Shown: positions 24,565-36,649, counted from the first letter of the stretch. The stretch is 64,000 nt of DNA from Escallonia rubra (GCA_033065855.1 JAVXUO010000370.1:62001-126000); one strand, 5' to 3'. The notes: generated from the letters alone by a model not told the origin. A program made the numbers and translations.

Positions 24565-27500
24565 GCATAATGCCCAAAGATTTCAGTTCCTCAGAATAAG
24601 CAGTTTCTCCAAAACCTTCTCATGAGCCAAAAGATGATAAGTATTTCGTTAACAAACTCAAATGGAACTGCAACCTTCCCTGTTGAACGTTTCACCTTTG
24701 ACCTATCTGAGAGAGAAAGAGAGACAGAGCAATAACTAAATGTTATATACTTATACTGAATTACAAAGCACTATTAAGATTGCAAGGATGATGATGTTAA
24801 GCAACAATATATCAACCAAAGTTTTCGAACCGCACGTTATAGCTCCCACATAACCATAAGCCATATACTCCTCAAGTTCGCCACTCCAGATAATGAAAAC
24901 GTAATGACGAGAAGTGGAATCAAGTGTACTAAAATGGAATGACAATTGGTGTAATTAAAAGGTGAGCTCAAAGACTCTTTAACAGCAGTATGGTTCAAGC
25001 AATACGTTCCCCCCACCCCCATACTTAACACAAGAAAACAAAAAAAAAGGGAAAAAAAGGTAGGAGGAATCACTCATAGATTGAGCACCAGAAGTGCAAA
25101 CCCAGTGGGGGGCCTGGAGAGGGTTAGATCTATGTAGCCTTACCCATGTCATTGCAGGGAGACCAAACATCCAAGAGATGATTATCCACCAACTATAAGA
25201 AAATACAGAAAGAAGAATGAAAGAAAAAGCAGATGCTTTCTTTGTTAATTAAAAGAATAAACAACAAGTATGTGTACGCGAAGTAACCTCCAAGGAAATG
25301 GAAAAAGAATCTCGTGTTGAAATTTCTAGTGGCTATTAAAGCGTATGATGATGGACAACGAGATGAGGCATGAGCTGAAGCATCCATACAGAAACATTAA
25401 GAGCTGGCTCCTTGTTTTGGCAATTAACATGCTATTGGCTGCATTCTCGGTTGAGGATAGTGTGGTGTGGAAATGTACAGGCAGTATATTTCTATCCTGA
25501 TAGACAAACAATGATGTAAGCTTCTCAACCTTTCTAGAGGGGATACTATGGCCCAATAATAGCACTAACGGTTCTATATAACAAGATTAAGGCCTTAGAA
25601 CTTGAAGCATCTCTAGAAAAGCATTATTGAGCCCCACTCTATGGTATTCCTCCATACTACGCCGATGGTCATCTCGAATTTGAAGGCACACAGCAAGGGG
25701 GCATAACAACGCGGCTAGAAACTGTGGTCAAATGATCGAGTTATCTAAGATCAAGATTCAGTTCCGAAAAACCAAGCAACTAGTTCGGTTCCAAAAACCA
25801 AGCAACTAATTCTGTTCCAAAAACCAAGCAACTGAATCAGTTAACTTTGTTACCAAAAAGTATTCAATTGATTAAGAGAACACAAAAGCAACACCACAAG
25901 TCTTTTGAACACTGGAGATTGCAAACAGTAGACTTGAAACTAATTGCAAATTGAATCAGTGCCTCAATCACAAAAGACTGTGAATGCTAAGATCGTGGCA
26001 AAGCCATAGTTGTAACACGGGTTTACTGGCACATTTATCAGATGGGCACCAATATTTTCCTGTTTAAATTTATCGTCCATATAGTTTAGGCTGATAACCT
26101 TAATCCGTCCACAGGGGTGCAAACATAGAAGCTTTTCAATAACTTTACAAAAACTGAAAAGGAAAAACCCTTCGAACAGCATTAGTGTTTGGAAGCTGGT
26201 TACTAAAGGGAGTTTCTGAGATAGATCTCCTCCAGTCAAATAATGATTGTTATTATGATATAAGTTGCCGAATCATATTCCCATAACCAATCAGTACATA
26301 ATTTCCATGATAAATTATCACATCAGAAGATCGCTTCTGAGAGGGAATGACGGACTGTAGTTCTCAAAGTTCACGATGTTGTAACATCAACCCTCGTACA
26401 TATTATGAGAAAATGTCAACGAGAGTTTGATGTATCTGACATTAAGGGGCACCACAACTGATGCAAAAAAAGTTTACACAAAATTTTCCTAATCCATACA
26501 AAATTACAACAATAAGCAGTTCTATATAGTCCAACTTGTCCTGCATTAACTTTACAGTAGGGTAAGCATGTGAAAATTCACAAAAGTTTAGCAAGAGTTC
26601 CCGAGATTAGATGGCTCCTTTCATTTTTGTCTTTTTTTCTCCATTTTGTTTGTTTCGTAAAAAATATTTGAAGCAATTTGAAGCTGAAAAGCCTCCGGAA
26701 AAACGTGGCAATATACCAAATGAATGCATTCCATCAAACGGCAAAGACTCATGTCGTGTAATAGAGCACTCAATCTACCCAAAACAAGCTTTTAATCAGT
26801 TTTCAAATTTATAAAGTACTATAAATTGAACACGGAATTAAAGTAAAAATATCTAGTAGATTGCAATGAGAAACTCGTTATAACGGATTTTCAACTGCAT
26901 TCAAGTGGTATTTTAACAGCTTACTGGAAACTGCAGTTTAGGTCTGAAATCAGAAGTCAAAAAATCAAGCATAAAAATATCAAACTGTGGTCGGTAATGC
27001 CAAAGAACCCCAAAGAAATCATAAATTTCATTTAGTTAAACAACGCCAAACAAGACTGAGCTAACACTTTCAACCAAGCAAAGACCTATTCAAACAAGGA
27101 AAACAAAAAATCACCAAAAACATTTCCGGAAAACACGAAGAAACAACTATCAAAGCAAGCCTCATTCACGAAGCAACTTCACAGCCGAAAAATCTCCCTC
27201 GGGCCTATCTTTTCGAACAGCACGCCATACGCGCACGAGTACTACACGCATTCAGTGTGTTGTGCGTGCGTGTGTGAGAGAGAGAGAGAGTACCTCGAAG
27301 GACGAGAAGAAGGGGAAAGAGAGACAGGGAAATGGTAGTTGGACTAGTTTCAGAGAAAACGAATTTGGTTTGCCTTTGTTTGATCGATGTATGCGTCGTC
27401 TCTCAAAGGAGCAAAGCCAAGTTGAGTGGATCGAAGAATCCCAACTAGCACTTCTTTTTTTTGCTTAAACCGGAAATGACGTTACAAAATCTAACAGGCC

Positions 27501-27600
27501 CTCCATGGCTAATTGCCAAAAGAACCCCCCGATGACATTTCCTCTTTTTCATAAATCCAACCCCGGTGAAAATTGACCTTTTTGACCGGACTCCTTATAT
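24565..27600 (-). promoter_or_regulatory. Upstream region of PIP5K, probable 5' UTR with a leader intron
   Basis: No coding exon is found upstream of the PIP5K ATG. A plausible non-coding first exon ends at 27294, reading CTTCGAG then the donor GTACTC in the gene's direction, followed by a CT/CA-rich stretch (27245-27290). Such leader introns are frequent in plant genes, but transcript evidence is needed here. An AT-rich ATTAATATATTAATTAATAT tract lies at about 27597-27617. Within the region, three roughly 28-bp units containing CCAAGCAACTA stand at 25760-25835. Confidence 0.35.
25060..25165 (-). mobile_element. SINE-like remnant
   Basis: Read on the minus strand it gives GGGTAAGGCTACATAGATCT, then CCCTCTCCAGGCCCCCCAC, then a GGTGCTC block. 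This resembles the 3' body of common plant tRNA-derived SINEs. The RNA polymerase III boxes are not clear. Confidence 0.4.
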
Positions 27601-27639
27601 TAATTAATATATTAATTTGGGATAAATCCAAGCGATAAA

Positions 27640-27965
27640 CAATCGAGCGGAATGATGCAAAAAATAATAATAATAATAAACAGGGAGTTGAACAGATAGT
27701 TGATCTCTAGGCCTCCTCTTACTTATTTGTATGCCATTGACAGCTGTGCTCGAGCAACGGATTCAAACAAGATTTCAGCATAATAGAGACGATGGACCAC
27801 CTTGTCTCCGACATAATAAGGTGCGAGTTTAGCATGTGGTAAGCCATTGGCAAGGATGGCACATAACACTACCTTAAATCACATGGTCATGGTATTATTA
27901 TTTTCTAAACGACATGGTATTTTGCACGCCCTTAAAGTTTGAAGTGAGTTACCGCGTAATAGGAC
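27640..27965. repeat. Diverged direct repeat, copy 1
   Basis: It matches 29205-29525 in the same orientation. Shared blocks include TTGGCAAGGATGGCA, CACCTTGTCTC, GTATTTTGCAC and GTTACCGCGTA. On the minus strand, 27869-27723 is open for 48 codons (AILANGLPHAKLAPYYVGD then KVVHRLYYAEILFESVA) before a TAA. It could be a decayed exon; I do not recognise the family. Confidence 0.5.
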
Positions 27966-29204
27966 CATAGAATTAGTCCACAAGACAGCTAATAAGTCAA
28001 AGACTTGTGTCGTGTAATAGAGTAACAGCTACGGGATAAGTATGCATGATTTAAGTGGTTAAGCTCTTCAGTTGGTTGGCAAGGATTGTGGTTGATTAGA
28101 TGATATGTTTGAATTGTGTTATATTCGTCTAATTGCACACATTATGATATATGATATTTGTTCAGTGTAGTCAAACAAGGACATAAGGTTGAGAAGACGA
28201 AGAATCTGAATATGAATTATACTTTGTTGTGGAGCTTGAAGTGCAAACACGTGAAATAAATCACTTACAAAATGGACTTGGAAACTTGGAAACGAGGGGA
28301 AAACTAAACAATACAAATTCTTGAACATGCATACTCTAGGGCAAAATGATCCAATGTCTCAGCATGGGAGGAATATAGCATCAAACTCATCATTCCCGAT
28401 ATTAAATCCAACGAGGGAAGATTTTAAAAGAAAACGATTCCTCATAGCTTGCCAAAGGAGAATCGTGAGTTGTTAGGGTTTGGTAATGTCTAAAGATTCT
28501 TTCAAGTATATACAAGAGTTCTATTAGCTTGTACTTAAGCTCGCCACATTGAACAAACGAATAAATTTTTCTCAAAAGTAAAAGATAGGCAGAGGTGGCT
28601 GAAATTTTTTGTGAGGTCCCAATCCGATATGTCCTTAAAGTTAGCGGTAATAAGATTTAATCCCAAAAAAAATTTCTAAATTGCAATTACCTAAAAAAAG
28701 GGTCCATGTCAAAAGTACCCTACAATTACCAACTTGTTATTTGGAACACTGAACAATAATGTCTCTTCCGACAAGTAAACTAGAAAGAGGTTCTAGACCG
28801 CATTATTTTTCTAAGAAAATTTGGTATAAAGGAGAATGGATTTGATACAATCGTCCAACGATGTGTTTCCAAAATAGCTTGATTGAATAGTATGGTATCT
28901 TTTATCCGTGAATTTCCTTTCATTTGAGTTTTGATGATTGAAAGACATGATATAATGGATATGATCAAAGTTAGCTTATTAGATTTCCAATGCGGAGTTG
29001 TACCCTTTTAACCTGGGAACGGAAGAGTTGCGTCCAGCCGTTGGCTATGTTCAGAGAAGTACACAAGTATTGTTGAAAGGTGGTCAAAACCAAAATACGC
29101 TATGTAACATAAAGGTGTCTTGGAGATAATCTTGCATTGGGGTGGAGGGAGAATGATGATTTTTGAAAATTAGCCTTTTGGCTAGACTCCTTCCTTTAGT
29201 AACT

Positions 29205-29525
29205 TGGGATAAATTTATGCAGTAAACAACCAGTGGAATGACGCCAAAAACTAACATGAAATTATCCCAGACCGCTCGAATTCTCCTGCACAATAACAGA
29301 TTCAAAGAAGACTTCGGCATAACAAAGACAATAGATCACCTTGTCTCAGACCAGATAAAACGTGAGTCTAACATATGATAAGACATTGGCAAGGATGGCA
29401 TGTAACACTGCCTTAACAAACTAAAATAGAAATCATATTATCATTTTATTAGTTTTTAAAGGACACAGTATTTTGCACCCTCAAAGTGAAGCAAGTTACC
29501 GCGTACCTGGACCATGTAACTAGCC
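29205..29525. repeat. Diverged direct repeat, copy 2
   Basis: This is the partner of 27640-27965. The frame that is open in copy 1 is broken here, although CYAEVFFESV is still recognisable on the minus strand. Confidence 0.5.
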
Positions 29526-30786
29526 AACAAAATAGCTAATATAGTCCTAAAGCATATATATAGCAATAAAACCAGCCTTTTATTTTATGTGCTTGAAAGC
29601 TCCTTATAAAGCTTTTAATACATGAAAAATGAGTTGGAATTATTTTTGTGGGTTCTTTTGCTCCTTTAAGACTTGGTTAACTACCTAGCATTATGACTAG
29701 TTCAAAAAGAATATCCCAAACTTAAAGGGCGCAAAATGCAAATCATCTTCCTTTTATGGAGTGGATTTTGTGGGCTATGTACAGTCATGAAGTAATCATG
29801 GTCTAAACCTAATCTCACAGAGAGGACCTTAAAATAATACACCTTGTGGCTTGTTAGGTAACTTCAGCAGTACTTCCCCAAATAAGTATGTTATGCCTAT
29901 GATGATTGATGATTAGTAAAAGTGAAAACTGCAGTCTCTCCACAGCTTGTCATTAATTAAAGTGAATTAGAGAGTTGGTATGATTAGCCATTCATAAGTG
30001 TCTTAAAAGGGTCTCTCTGACCACAAAAAAGGGGTATAATTGCTCCTTTTGTCTTTCAATTCTTTAACTTTCTGGTCAAATTTGAACATAAAGTTTTCTT
30101 TCAGTGAAAAAGTTTACTTGGCAATGTCATTATCCTTCAATACTTCTCAAAAGTACACAAGGAGAAAATGGAAAGCATGCACTTTAATTTGAAGTGTTGC
30201 ATATGAAAATTATAAAGACATGTATGTATCTTGAGAATAGTTTTGAGTGCTAATAGCATCACTTAGGCCACAAAGTTGGCAAAACTCATTTTATTCGAAA
30301 TTGTGAATCCAAACGAAAAAGGAGGAGGAAGATGAACACGACGAAGAGATGCTCAAACAAAAGAGTTTGGTTGTCATTCGATAAGAAAAATAGTCTATTT
30401 TCTAACGTCGTCATCAATTACCGTTCAATATTACTAGTGACATTTTTATAGTCATCTTTAATAATAATCTTAGCAACAGGTATTTTGTATCACCGACTAA
30501 AAATTACTATACATATTTAACGATCATCATTCGTTACTATATTATAAACTATTAGCTCTTCTTACGACGGTATCCATCAAAAAATTTCCATGCTCACGTG
30601 CCATGGATTTGAAGCGACAATGGTATTGGTGGGGGCTGTACATAAGCCATGCCAAGGCACACAACACAGAGGAGGTTCAGGCGTTGGCCCACCAGCTACC
30701 GCAATGTTCATGACATGCTGCTCCACTTACCACACCAAAGTTCAAAACTGATTGATGACAATGTAGAATCTATCGTCCAAACACTA
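29526..30786. other. Non-coding AT-rich stretch
   Basis: No gene was recognised. Between about 30400 and 30570, words such as AACGTCG, TAGTGACA and CACCGACTAAA resemble subterminal repeats of CACTA-type elements, but no termini could be defined. Confidence 0.4.
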
Positions 30787-31827
30787 GGGTTCGTTTGACA
30801 AAATTTTTTTTTTGGTTTTCAGTTTTTAAAGTGCTGCTTAATTTTTTTTTTTTTATAAAAACAAGTGGGTGTTTGATAACCCCTTTTTTTTTAGGTTTTT
30901 TTTTTTTGGTGTTTGGTAACCCTTTTTTTTTTGACTTTTTTTTTTGGTGGTTTGCGGTGGCGGTGGTGGGGTGCAGCGGTGGTGGCCGGTGGTGGTGGTG
31001 GTGACCGGCGGCCGGAGGTGGCTGCCAGCAGTCGCCGGCGGCCGGCAGTCGCCGGCGGTGGTCGCCGGCGGTTAGAGTTGGCTGCCGGCGGTGGTTGCCG
31101 GCGGCCGGAGGTGGTGGCCGGTGGTGGTGGTGGTGGTCGGCGGCCGGAGGTGGCTGCCGGCAGTCTCCGGCGGTGGTCGCCGGCGGCCGGAGGTGGTCGC
31201 CTGAGGTGGCTGCCGGCGGTGGAGGGTGGTGGTGGTGGTCAAGAAAAAAAAAAAAGTGAAAAAAAAACCAGTTTCTGGAGTTTTTTTTTCACTATTTTTT
31301 TTCAGTTTAAAAACCAGTTTTTAAACTGAAGAGTAAAAAGAGTGAAAAAAAACTCCAGAAACTGGTTTTTTTTTTCACTTTTGGTTTTTTTCTTAGACCA
31401 CCACCACCATCCTCCCACCGCCGGCAGTCACCTCAGGCGACCACCGCCGGTGACTGCCGGCAGCCACCTCCGGCCGCCGGCCACCACCACCGGCCACCAC
31501 CTCCGGCCGCCGGCGACCACCGCCGGCAGCCACCTCCGGCCGCCGGCGACCACCGCCGGCGACTGCCGGCAGCCACCTCCGGCCGCCGGCGACTGCTGGC
31601 AGCCAGCTCCGGCCGCCGGCCACCACCACCACCGCTGCACCCCACCACCCCCCCCTCAAACCACCAAAAAAAAAAGACAAAATAAAAAGGGTTACCAAAC
31701 ACCAAAAAAAAAAAACCTCAAAAAAAAAGGGGTTATCAAACACCCACTTGTTTTTATAAAAAAAAAAAATTAAGCTGCTCTTTAAAAACTGAAAACCAAA
31801 AATTTTTTTTTGTCAAACGAACCCTAA
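30787..31827. repeat. Near-perfect palindrome of about 1.04 kb (foldback element)
   Basis: The left end is AGGGTTCGTTTGACAAAA and the right end is its inverse, TTTGTCAAACGAACCCT. The arms match almost continuously for about 510 bp and meet near 31325 with little or no spacer; TCCAGAAACTGG-type sequence stands on both sides of the centre. Each arm has an AT-rich outer part with poly-T runs and two GTGTTTGRTAACCC motifs, a GC-rich block of CCGGCGGCCGG/GGTGGC words of about 280 bp, and an AT-rich inner part. The termini resemble hAT-like elements. The glycine/arginine- or proline-rich open frames on both strands are translations of the GC block. Confidence 0.85.
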
Positions 31828-31828
31828 A

Positions 31829-32190
31829 GTCCCGTTTGACACTCATTTTTTTTCCAGTTTTGAAAATTGAAAAAAAAAGAGCGTTTGGCAACCATTTGTT
31901 TTTTTCTTTCTCTAGTTGAAAAAACTAGTTTTTAAACTGAAGAAGAAAAAAAAATCTCCAAAAATGAAATTTTTTTTTAGACCACCACCACCAGCCTCCC
32001 ACCGCCGGCAGTCACCTCAGGCGACCACCGCTGGCGACACGAGGAAGGTAATCAAAAAAGAAAGAAGATGAGGCCACCGGCAGTCGCCGGAGGTTGCCAC
32101 CAGCAGCCACCGCCGGCCACCACCACCGTCGGCCACCGCTACGCCCCACCACCGCCACCGCAAAGAGTTTTGTCAAATGAAGCCCGTGGA
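31829..32190. mobile_element. Related foldback-type element beside the palindrome
   Basis: It starts GTCCCGTTTGACACTC directly after the palindrome and ends near GTCAAATGAAGCCCG. It contains the same GACCACCACCACCA and CCGCCGGCAGTCACCTCAGG blocks as the palindrome, in a single copy. Exact termini and target duplication are uncertain. Confidence 0.45.
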
Positions 32191-32384
32191 CTTTGCAAAA
32201 TAAAAACGAAAGAAATAATTTCAAATACCAGAGCATGCTCGAAACAGATCTGGTTTATCTTTCAAACTCAGAAAATAATCTGCGCTCTAAGACATTTTGT
32301 TATCTTATCTTAATTCTGTGTCGTTTTGTCACGCTGCATACAACGGTAACCATACATCTGTAACTGGATTGGATGCCCACTATT

Positions 32385-32549
32385 AGATAGAGCAACCTCA
32401 TAATTGCTAAACCACTCTTCGCCTTAGTTATTTTGAACAACTCTTATCAAGGTTTTTATCATTGACAATCAAACCGAGTTAAAATGTACTCCGTATTATA
32501 TTTATGTCTAAGACCTCCCGTAGTCAGTTTAGATGTGTTGGTTGCTAAT
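32385..32549. repeat. Dispersed repeat, copy 1 (partner at 37233)
   Basis: About 165 bp starting AGATAGAGCAA and ending GTGTTGGTTGCTAAT matches 37233-37398 in the same orientation with few differences. It includes a shared CACTCTTCGCCTTAGTTATT block. Confidence 0.75.
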
Positions 32550-32699
32550 ACCATCACTCAACGCAGAACACGCATACATCTACATAGACGTATGTAACCT
32601 ATACTACATTAATCTTAAGGATGCAGGGTGAGGTAGGAAGAGGAACCATTTAAATCTCTCCTTTGTCAAATTATGCAATAAGAAAATGAAAAGAAATTT

Positions 32700-32930
32700 T
32701 TTTGGCTGCTACTCGATTTAAAAGAATCTTCCTCCTACTTCTCATATAGAGATAATTAATGGTCGCTAAATATTTTTACTAACTTTTATTAAGTGATACT
32801 AAAAAATTACTGCTAAGAATTGTGCTAAAAGTGTTAGTAGAAAAGGTACTAGAAACATTTAACAACTATAAATTGTCATTATATATGAGGTTGGAGGAAG
32901 ATCTCACAACTCGGTAGCAGCCAAAATTTG
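32700..32930. mobile_element. Short TIR element (MITE)
   Basis: The ends are inverted repeats of more than 40 bp with mismatches: TTGGCTGCTACTCGA at the left and TCGGTAGCAGCCAA at the right, followed inwards by AGAATCTTCCTCC and its inverse. The interior contains GGTCGCTAAATA-type words. The target duplication is ambiguous because the flanks are homopolymeric. Confidence 0.6.
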
Positions 32931-34680
32931 TTCTATACATAATCGTTTCGTCTGTCCAGCCATTAGATGATAATTGATCTATAGCGGCTATAGTTATGTC
33001 GTTAAAAGTTTTACACTATTTATTTATTTAAACGTAGTTGCTTGTAGATGAGACTATAACTAAATTTTGTCGCCCAAGTTACCCCTCTTTTTTCCCACAC
33101 GGATTTTCATGCGAGAAAGTTAACGAGAATCCATCCGCCGAAAATCTTAATGTTTTAACGGCGCCCCTCGTAATATGCTATCATATTGTTTTATTTTTTG
33201 ATAGATGAAAAATTATAGTTCTATAGCCTTTTACAGTTGTTGATAACCATTCGCCACCAAAGATGAACAAAGATCGTAATATGTACGGTATAGACGTAAA
33301 AAAATCATCACAATGAACTGAAATACACAAACTTTTTAGCGCATAAAGAAGCAGGGATACGCAGATCCTCCCTCCAATTGTAGATCGTGCAGGCCTTTGA
33401 ACCCAAATGTTCTGCCCGGATTGGAAACTTTGAAAAGTATGTGGAGAGATAATGTAATTTGGTTAGACAATGCGTGATTGTTAATTGCCATGAAAATACA
33501 TCTCTAATCTCCCACTATCCAGACTGCTTTCTTCACTAGACTGACCAGTACTCATTTGGAAACCATTTTCTGGTAAGTTTTCTCGACTTAGCACCCTGGA
33601 TCTGCCTACCCCATCTTGCATTACTATACTTAGAATATACTAGATTAGATCGATATGTATGTAAGTATGTTGATGCCTTTTGTATTGTCATTTTTAAAAG
33701 CCGCCATTAATGGACATTCTGCAACCTGCATGCAATCCTAAGCGCCCACATGGTTTAATAACTTTTGGTCGGTAGCCCCGGACAGAGACAGGTGATCAAG
33801 CACCCAAACAATCTTGTCATCTCCACTCTCATTCTTATTCTTATACTAATCGCCATATTAAAGAGAAAGAGACGCTCTCGCAAACCAGCTTTTGATCTTA
33901 TCATTGTGACAGAGACATGCACGTATTCTTTTCTTCCAGGAGCAAAACGTCGGTAAAATAATCAGGATTTGAAGCTGAGAACCGGCCAAGCGCCTACATT
34001 TGGCTTGTTGGGGGGCATCTCTTGGTCGCTTTTTCAGAGTTTCCAGCTCGATTCCTGATCACTTGACCCCGCTGTCTCATGCCGGCAGCCGACCAATAAT
34101 ATTCCTCCCCTCGAGGTTCTTTTTTCTTTTCCTCAGATTTTCTCGGCGAGGGCGATTCCTCTGTTTAATATGTGTAAATAGTGAGCGGTTTCTCGCGATG
34201 GTTGGGCTTAGTTTGATGTCTGCCAAGTAGTGTCACATTGCCAAAGTTTAGTATATAAGACTTTTTTCTCGTTACTGTTATTTGTAATATGCGGTTGGCC
34301 GTATACTTGATTCTTCGTTGCTGCGTACAAAAGATGAATGCGAATAAGTACGCGCAGAAAGATGCATACTTATTGCCTTAAAAAGGTGGTCAATGACTTT
34401 AAAATTTGATGTGTTGTCCTTTCCTATGGAGGTCAAATAAGTCTGTAAAAAATAATTGGATTTATACTTATTATATGTTTGCTCCAAAATATCAAGGTGG
34501 TCAATTTGTCGCCTTGAACTGTACATAAATCCCCTCACAAGCAATTTTTTTTCCTTTTTAGCAACTAATATTGCACGGGCATGTAGAAGAAAAATAAAAA
34601 AGCTAATGGTCGTTAAACATGAAAAAGCTTGGAAGAGGTAAGATGTGTGCATCCAAATCGTATAAACATATATCACAAAG
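32931..34680. other. Stretch without a recognised gene
   Basis: From about 33750 to 34250 composition is more balanced, with CT-rich tracts resembling a plant 5' leader. No open frame of clear coding character follows on either strand. The 132-codon minus-strand frame at 34278-34676 resembles no family I know. Confidence 0.4.
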
Positions 34681-35099
34681 CTAAAATTCTGAACAAATGA
34701 GGTGGAATGGTTGAGACGGGGATGATGGTGGTTTTATTCATGGTGGATTCAGGAAGTGCAACAAGGGAGGACAAAAAAAAATCATAAAAATTTTTATGGC
34801 TAACATAAACGTCACTATTGTATACGTTAAATGCAAAATAAAGTACTCAATTTGACTAGTAAGCATAAAATTTTACTATTCACAGTGATTTATTTAAGTT
34901 GCTTAGGTTAATCAACAACTATTACTAATTATATTGAAGACCATAGTCACATATAAGTTAACATGTTATAAGAGTTTAACATAAGAAAAAGAATTAACTT
35001 TGATCTACTCATGTTTCTTCGTAATTTGAGAATATGAAATTTGGAAATGGAGTAAGGAAACGAGAAAGATAAAGATTATGAAGGTCGGTGGCACAAAAA

Positions 35100-35287
35100 C
35101 TCAAAAATATAATAAAATAAAATCCTAGTACAACTAGTATATATTATAATATAATGGTATTTTCATACATATTTTAAACACGATTACCCATTATTTAAAA
35201 AATTAAAAAAAGACTTTTCCAAAATTTTGAGGGGTGTCATGCCCCACCCCCCTGTCATGGGGGGTGCTCTGCCCCTGATTTTATTTG
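35100..35287. repeat. Duplicated segment, left copy
   Basis: It matches 36650-36843 in the same orientation: AATAAAATAAAATCCTAGTA, CGATTACCCATTATTTAAAA, TTTTCCAAAATTTTGAGGGG and GCCCCTG...TTTATTTG. The MULE at 35288 inserted at the end of this copy. Confidence 0.75.
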
Positions 35288-36618
35288 GGGGAAAGTAGGG
35301 AATGACCCCCTCTACTATACACGTTGTGCGATTTGCCCCCCTCCACTTCAAACTTAAGCACTAAACCCCCCCCACAGTTTGAGAAATTGGGCACCCTAGA
35401 CGGATCCGTTAAAAATAACGTGAAATGACCAAAATACCCTTATTTCTTTATTAGCTAATGACCCCCTGTACTATACACGGTGTACAATTTCCCCCCCTCA
35501 AATTTAAATTACAATTTTTGCCCATGACCCTCCTCCTCTGGTCAACCCCGCTACAATTGGTGATTCACTGAGCACAACCACTGGTATTTTTCTCCGACCA
35601 CCGGTGAGTTACAAAAAAAAAAAAAGGAACCGCGATTGCCGTTAGGTTTAGCAACTAATTTGCAAATTAAGCTTTTGAAATGCTAAAATTAGAAGATTTG
35701 AAATCCTGATTTAAAAATTAGGATTTTGAAACCTTAAAATTAGGGTTTTGAAACCCTAATTTTCGAATTAGGGTTTCAAAACCCTAATTCGAAAATTAGG
35801 GTTTTGAAACCTCCTTCTCCAGATTTGATCCCGCCGCCGGCAGCCCAAGTGTCCTCCTCACCCCACGCCGCCGGCAGACTCGCCCCACCCCACCACGCCG
35901 GCGAGCCCCTTGGCTAACCCACCTCACCACGCCGGCAGCCCTTTCTCTCTCTAAATCCCATTTCAAATTTTCAATTCAATTCAATGGATCACCTCGACGG
36001 GGAAGGGGAAGGGGGAGGCCGGTCGCGACGACGGGGAAGGGGAAGGGGGAGGCCGGTCGCGGCGACGGGGAAGGGGAAGGGGAAGGGCGGTCGCTGCGAC
36101 GGGGAAGGGGAAGGGGGAGGCCGGTCGCGGCAACGGGGAAAGAGGAAGGGGAAGGGCGGTCGCTGCGACGGGGAAGGGGAAGGGGGAGGCCGGTCGCGGC
36201 GACGGGGAAGGGGCAGGGCGGTCGCTGCGACTGGGAAGGGGAAGGGGAAGGGGGAGGGTGGTGCGGCGACAGGGAAGAGGGAGGCAGACGGGGGAGATGA
36301 AGGGGTGCGGTGGTCGGGGGAGTTGACAGAATTGGGTTGGGGGATAGGGGGGTTGGGTGGCCGGGGGGGGGGGGGGTGGGGTGGGGTAGTTAGAATTAGG
36401 GTTTTTTCTGATTTTCTTTTCTAAAAGGGCAAAAACGTCATTTACAAAAAAAAATCGTTAGTCAACGCGCGTGTTGACCACGCGCTGTTATATTTAACGG
36501 TTTCCGTCAATCGTGCCCAATTTCTCAAACTGTGGGGGGGTTTAGTGCTTAAGTTTAAAGTGGAGGGGGACAAATCGCACAACGTGTATAGTAGAAGGGG
36601 TCATTCCCTACTTTCCCC
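35288..36618. mobile_element. Second Mutator-like element, perfect 9-bp target duplication
   Basis: It starts GGGGAAAGTAGGGAATGACC and ends with the inverse, GGTCATTCCCTACTTTCCCC. The TIRs extend about 120 bp, through TTTAGTGCTTAAG and CTCAAACTGTGG. The identical 9-mer TTTTATTTG flanks both sides (35279-35287 and 36619-36627). A partial extra copy of the TIR lies inside at about 35455-35515. The interior has a small foldback of AATTAGGGTTT words (35690-35810), a CGCCGGCAG-rich part and a G-rich 34-bp tandem array. No transposase is present. Confidence 0.85.
35995..36260. repeat. G-rich 34-bp tandem array
   Basis: Unit starts (CGACGGGG type) fall at 35995, 36029, 36063, 36097, 36131, 36166, 36200 and 36228, so the period is 34, once 35 and once 28. 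Each unit has several runs of three or more G. The 146-codon plus-strand frame at 35984-36424 is rich in arginine and glycine because 34 is not a multiple of 3 and the frame cycles through the unit. I do not regard it as an established gene. Confidence 0.8.
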
Positions 36619-36649
36619 TTTTATTTGATAGCGCTAGTACAAGTTGTAG

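Noticed and set aside
30913..31773. Gly/Arg-rich and Pro/His-rich frames on both strands
   Set aside because: They follow from the GC-rich palindrome arms; each is mirrored on the opposite strand.
34278..34676. 132-codon minus-strand frame
   Set aside because: No recognisable family, AT-driven composition and no splice or promoter context.
35995..36260. Regular repeats that could suggest a CRISPR array
   Set aside because: Units are contiguous with no unique spacers, and the DNA is a plant nuclear genome.
35984..36424. RGG-like 146-codon protein
   Set aside because: It is a translation of a 34-bp tandem array inside a MULE. I keep it as an observation but not as a gene.
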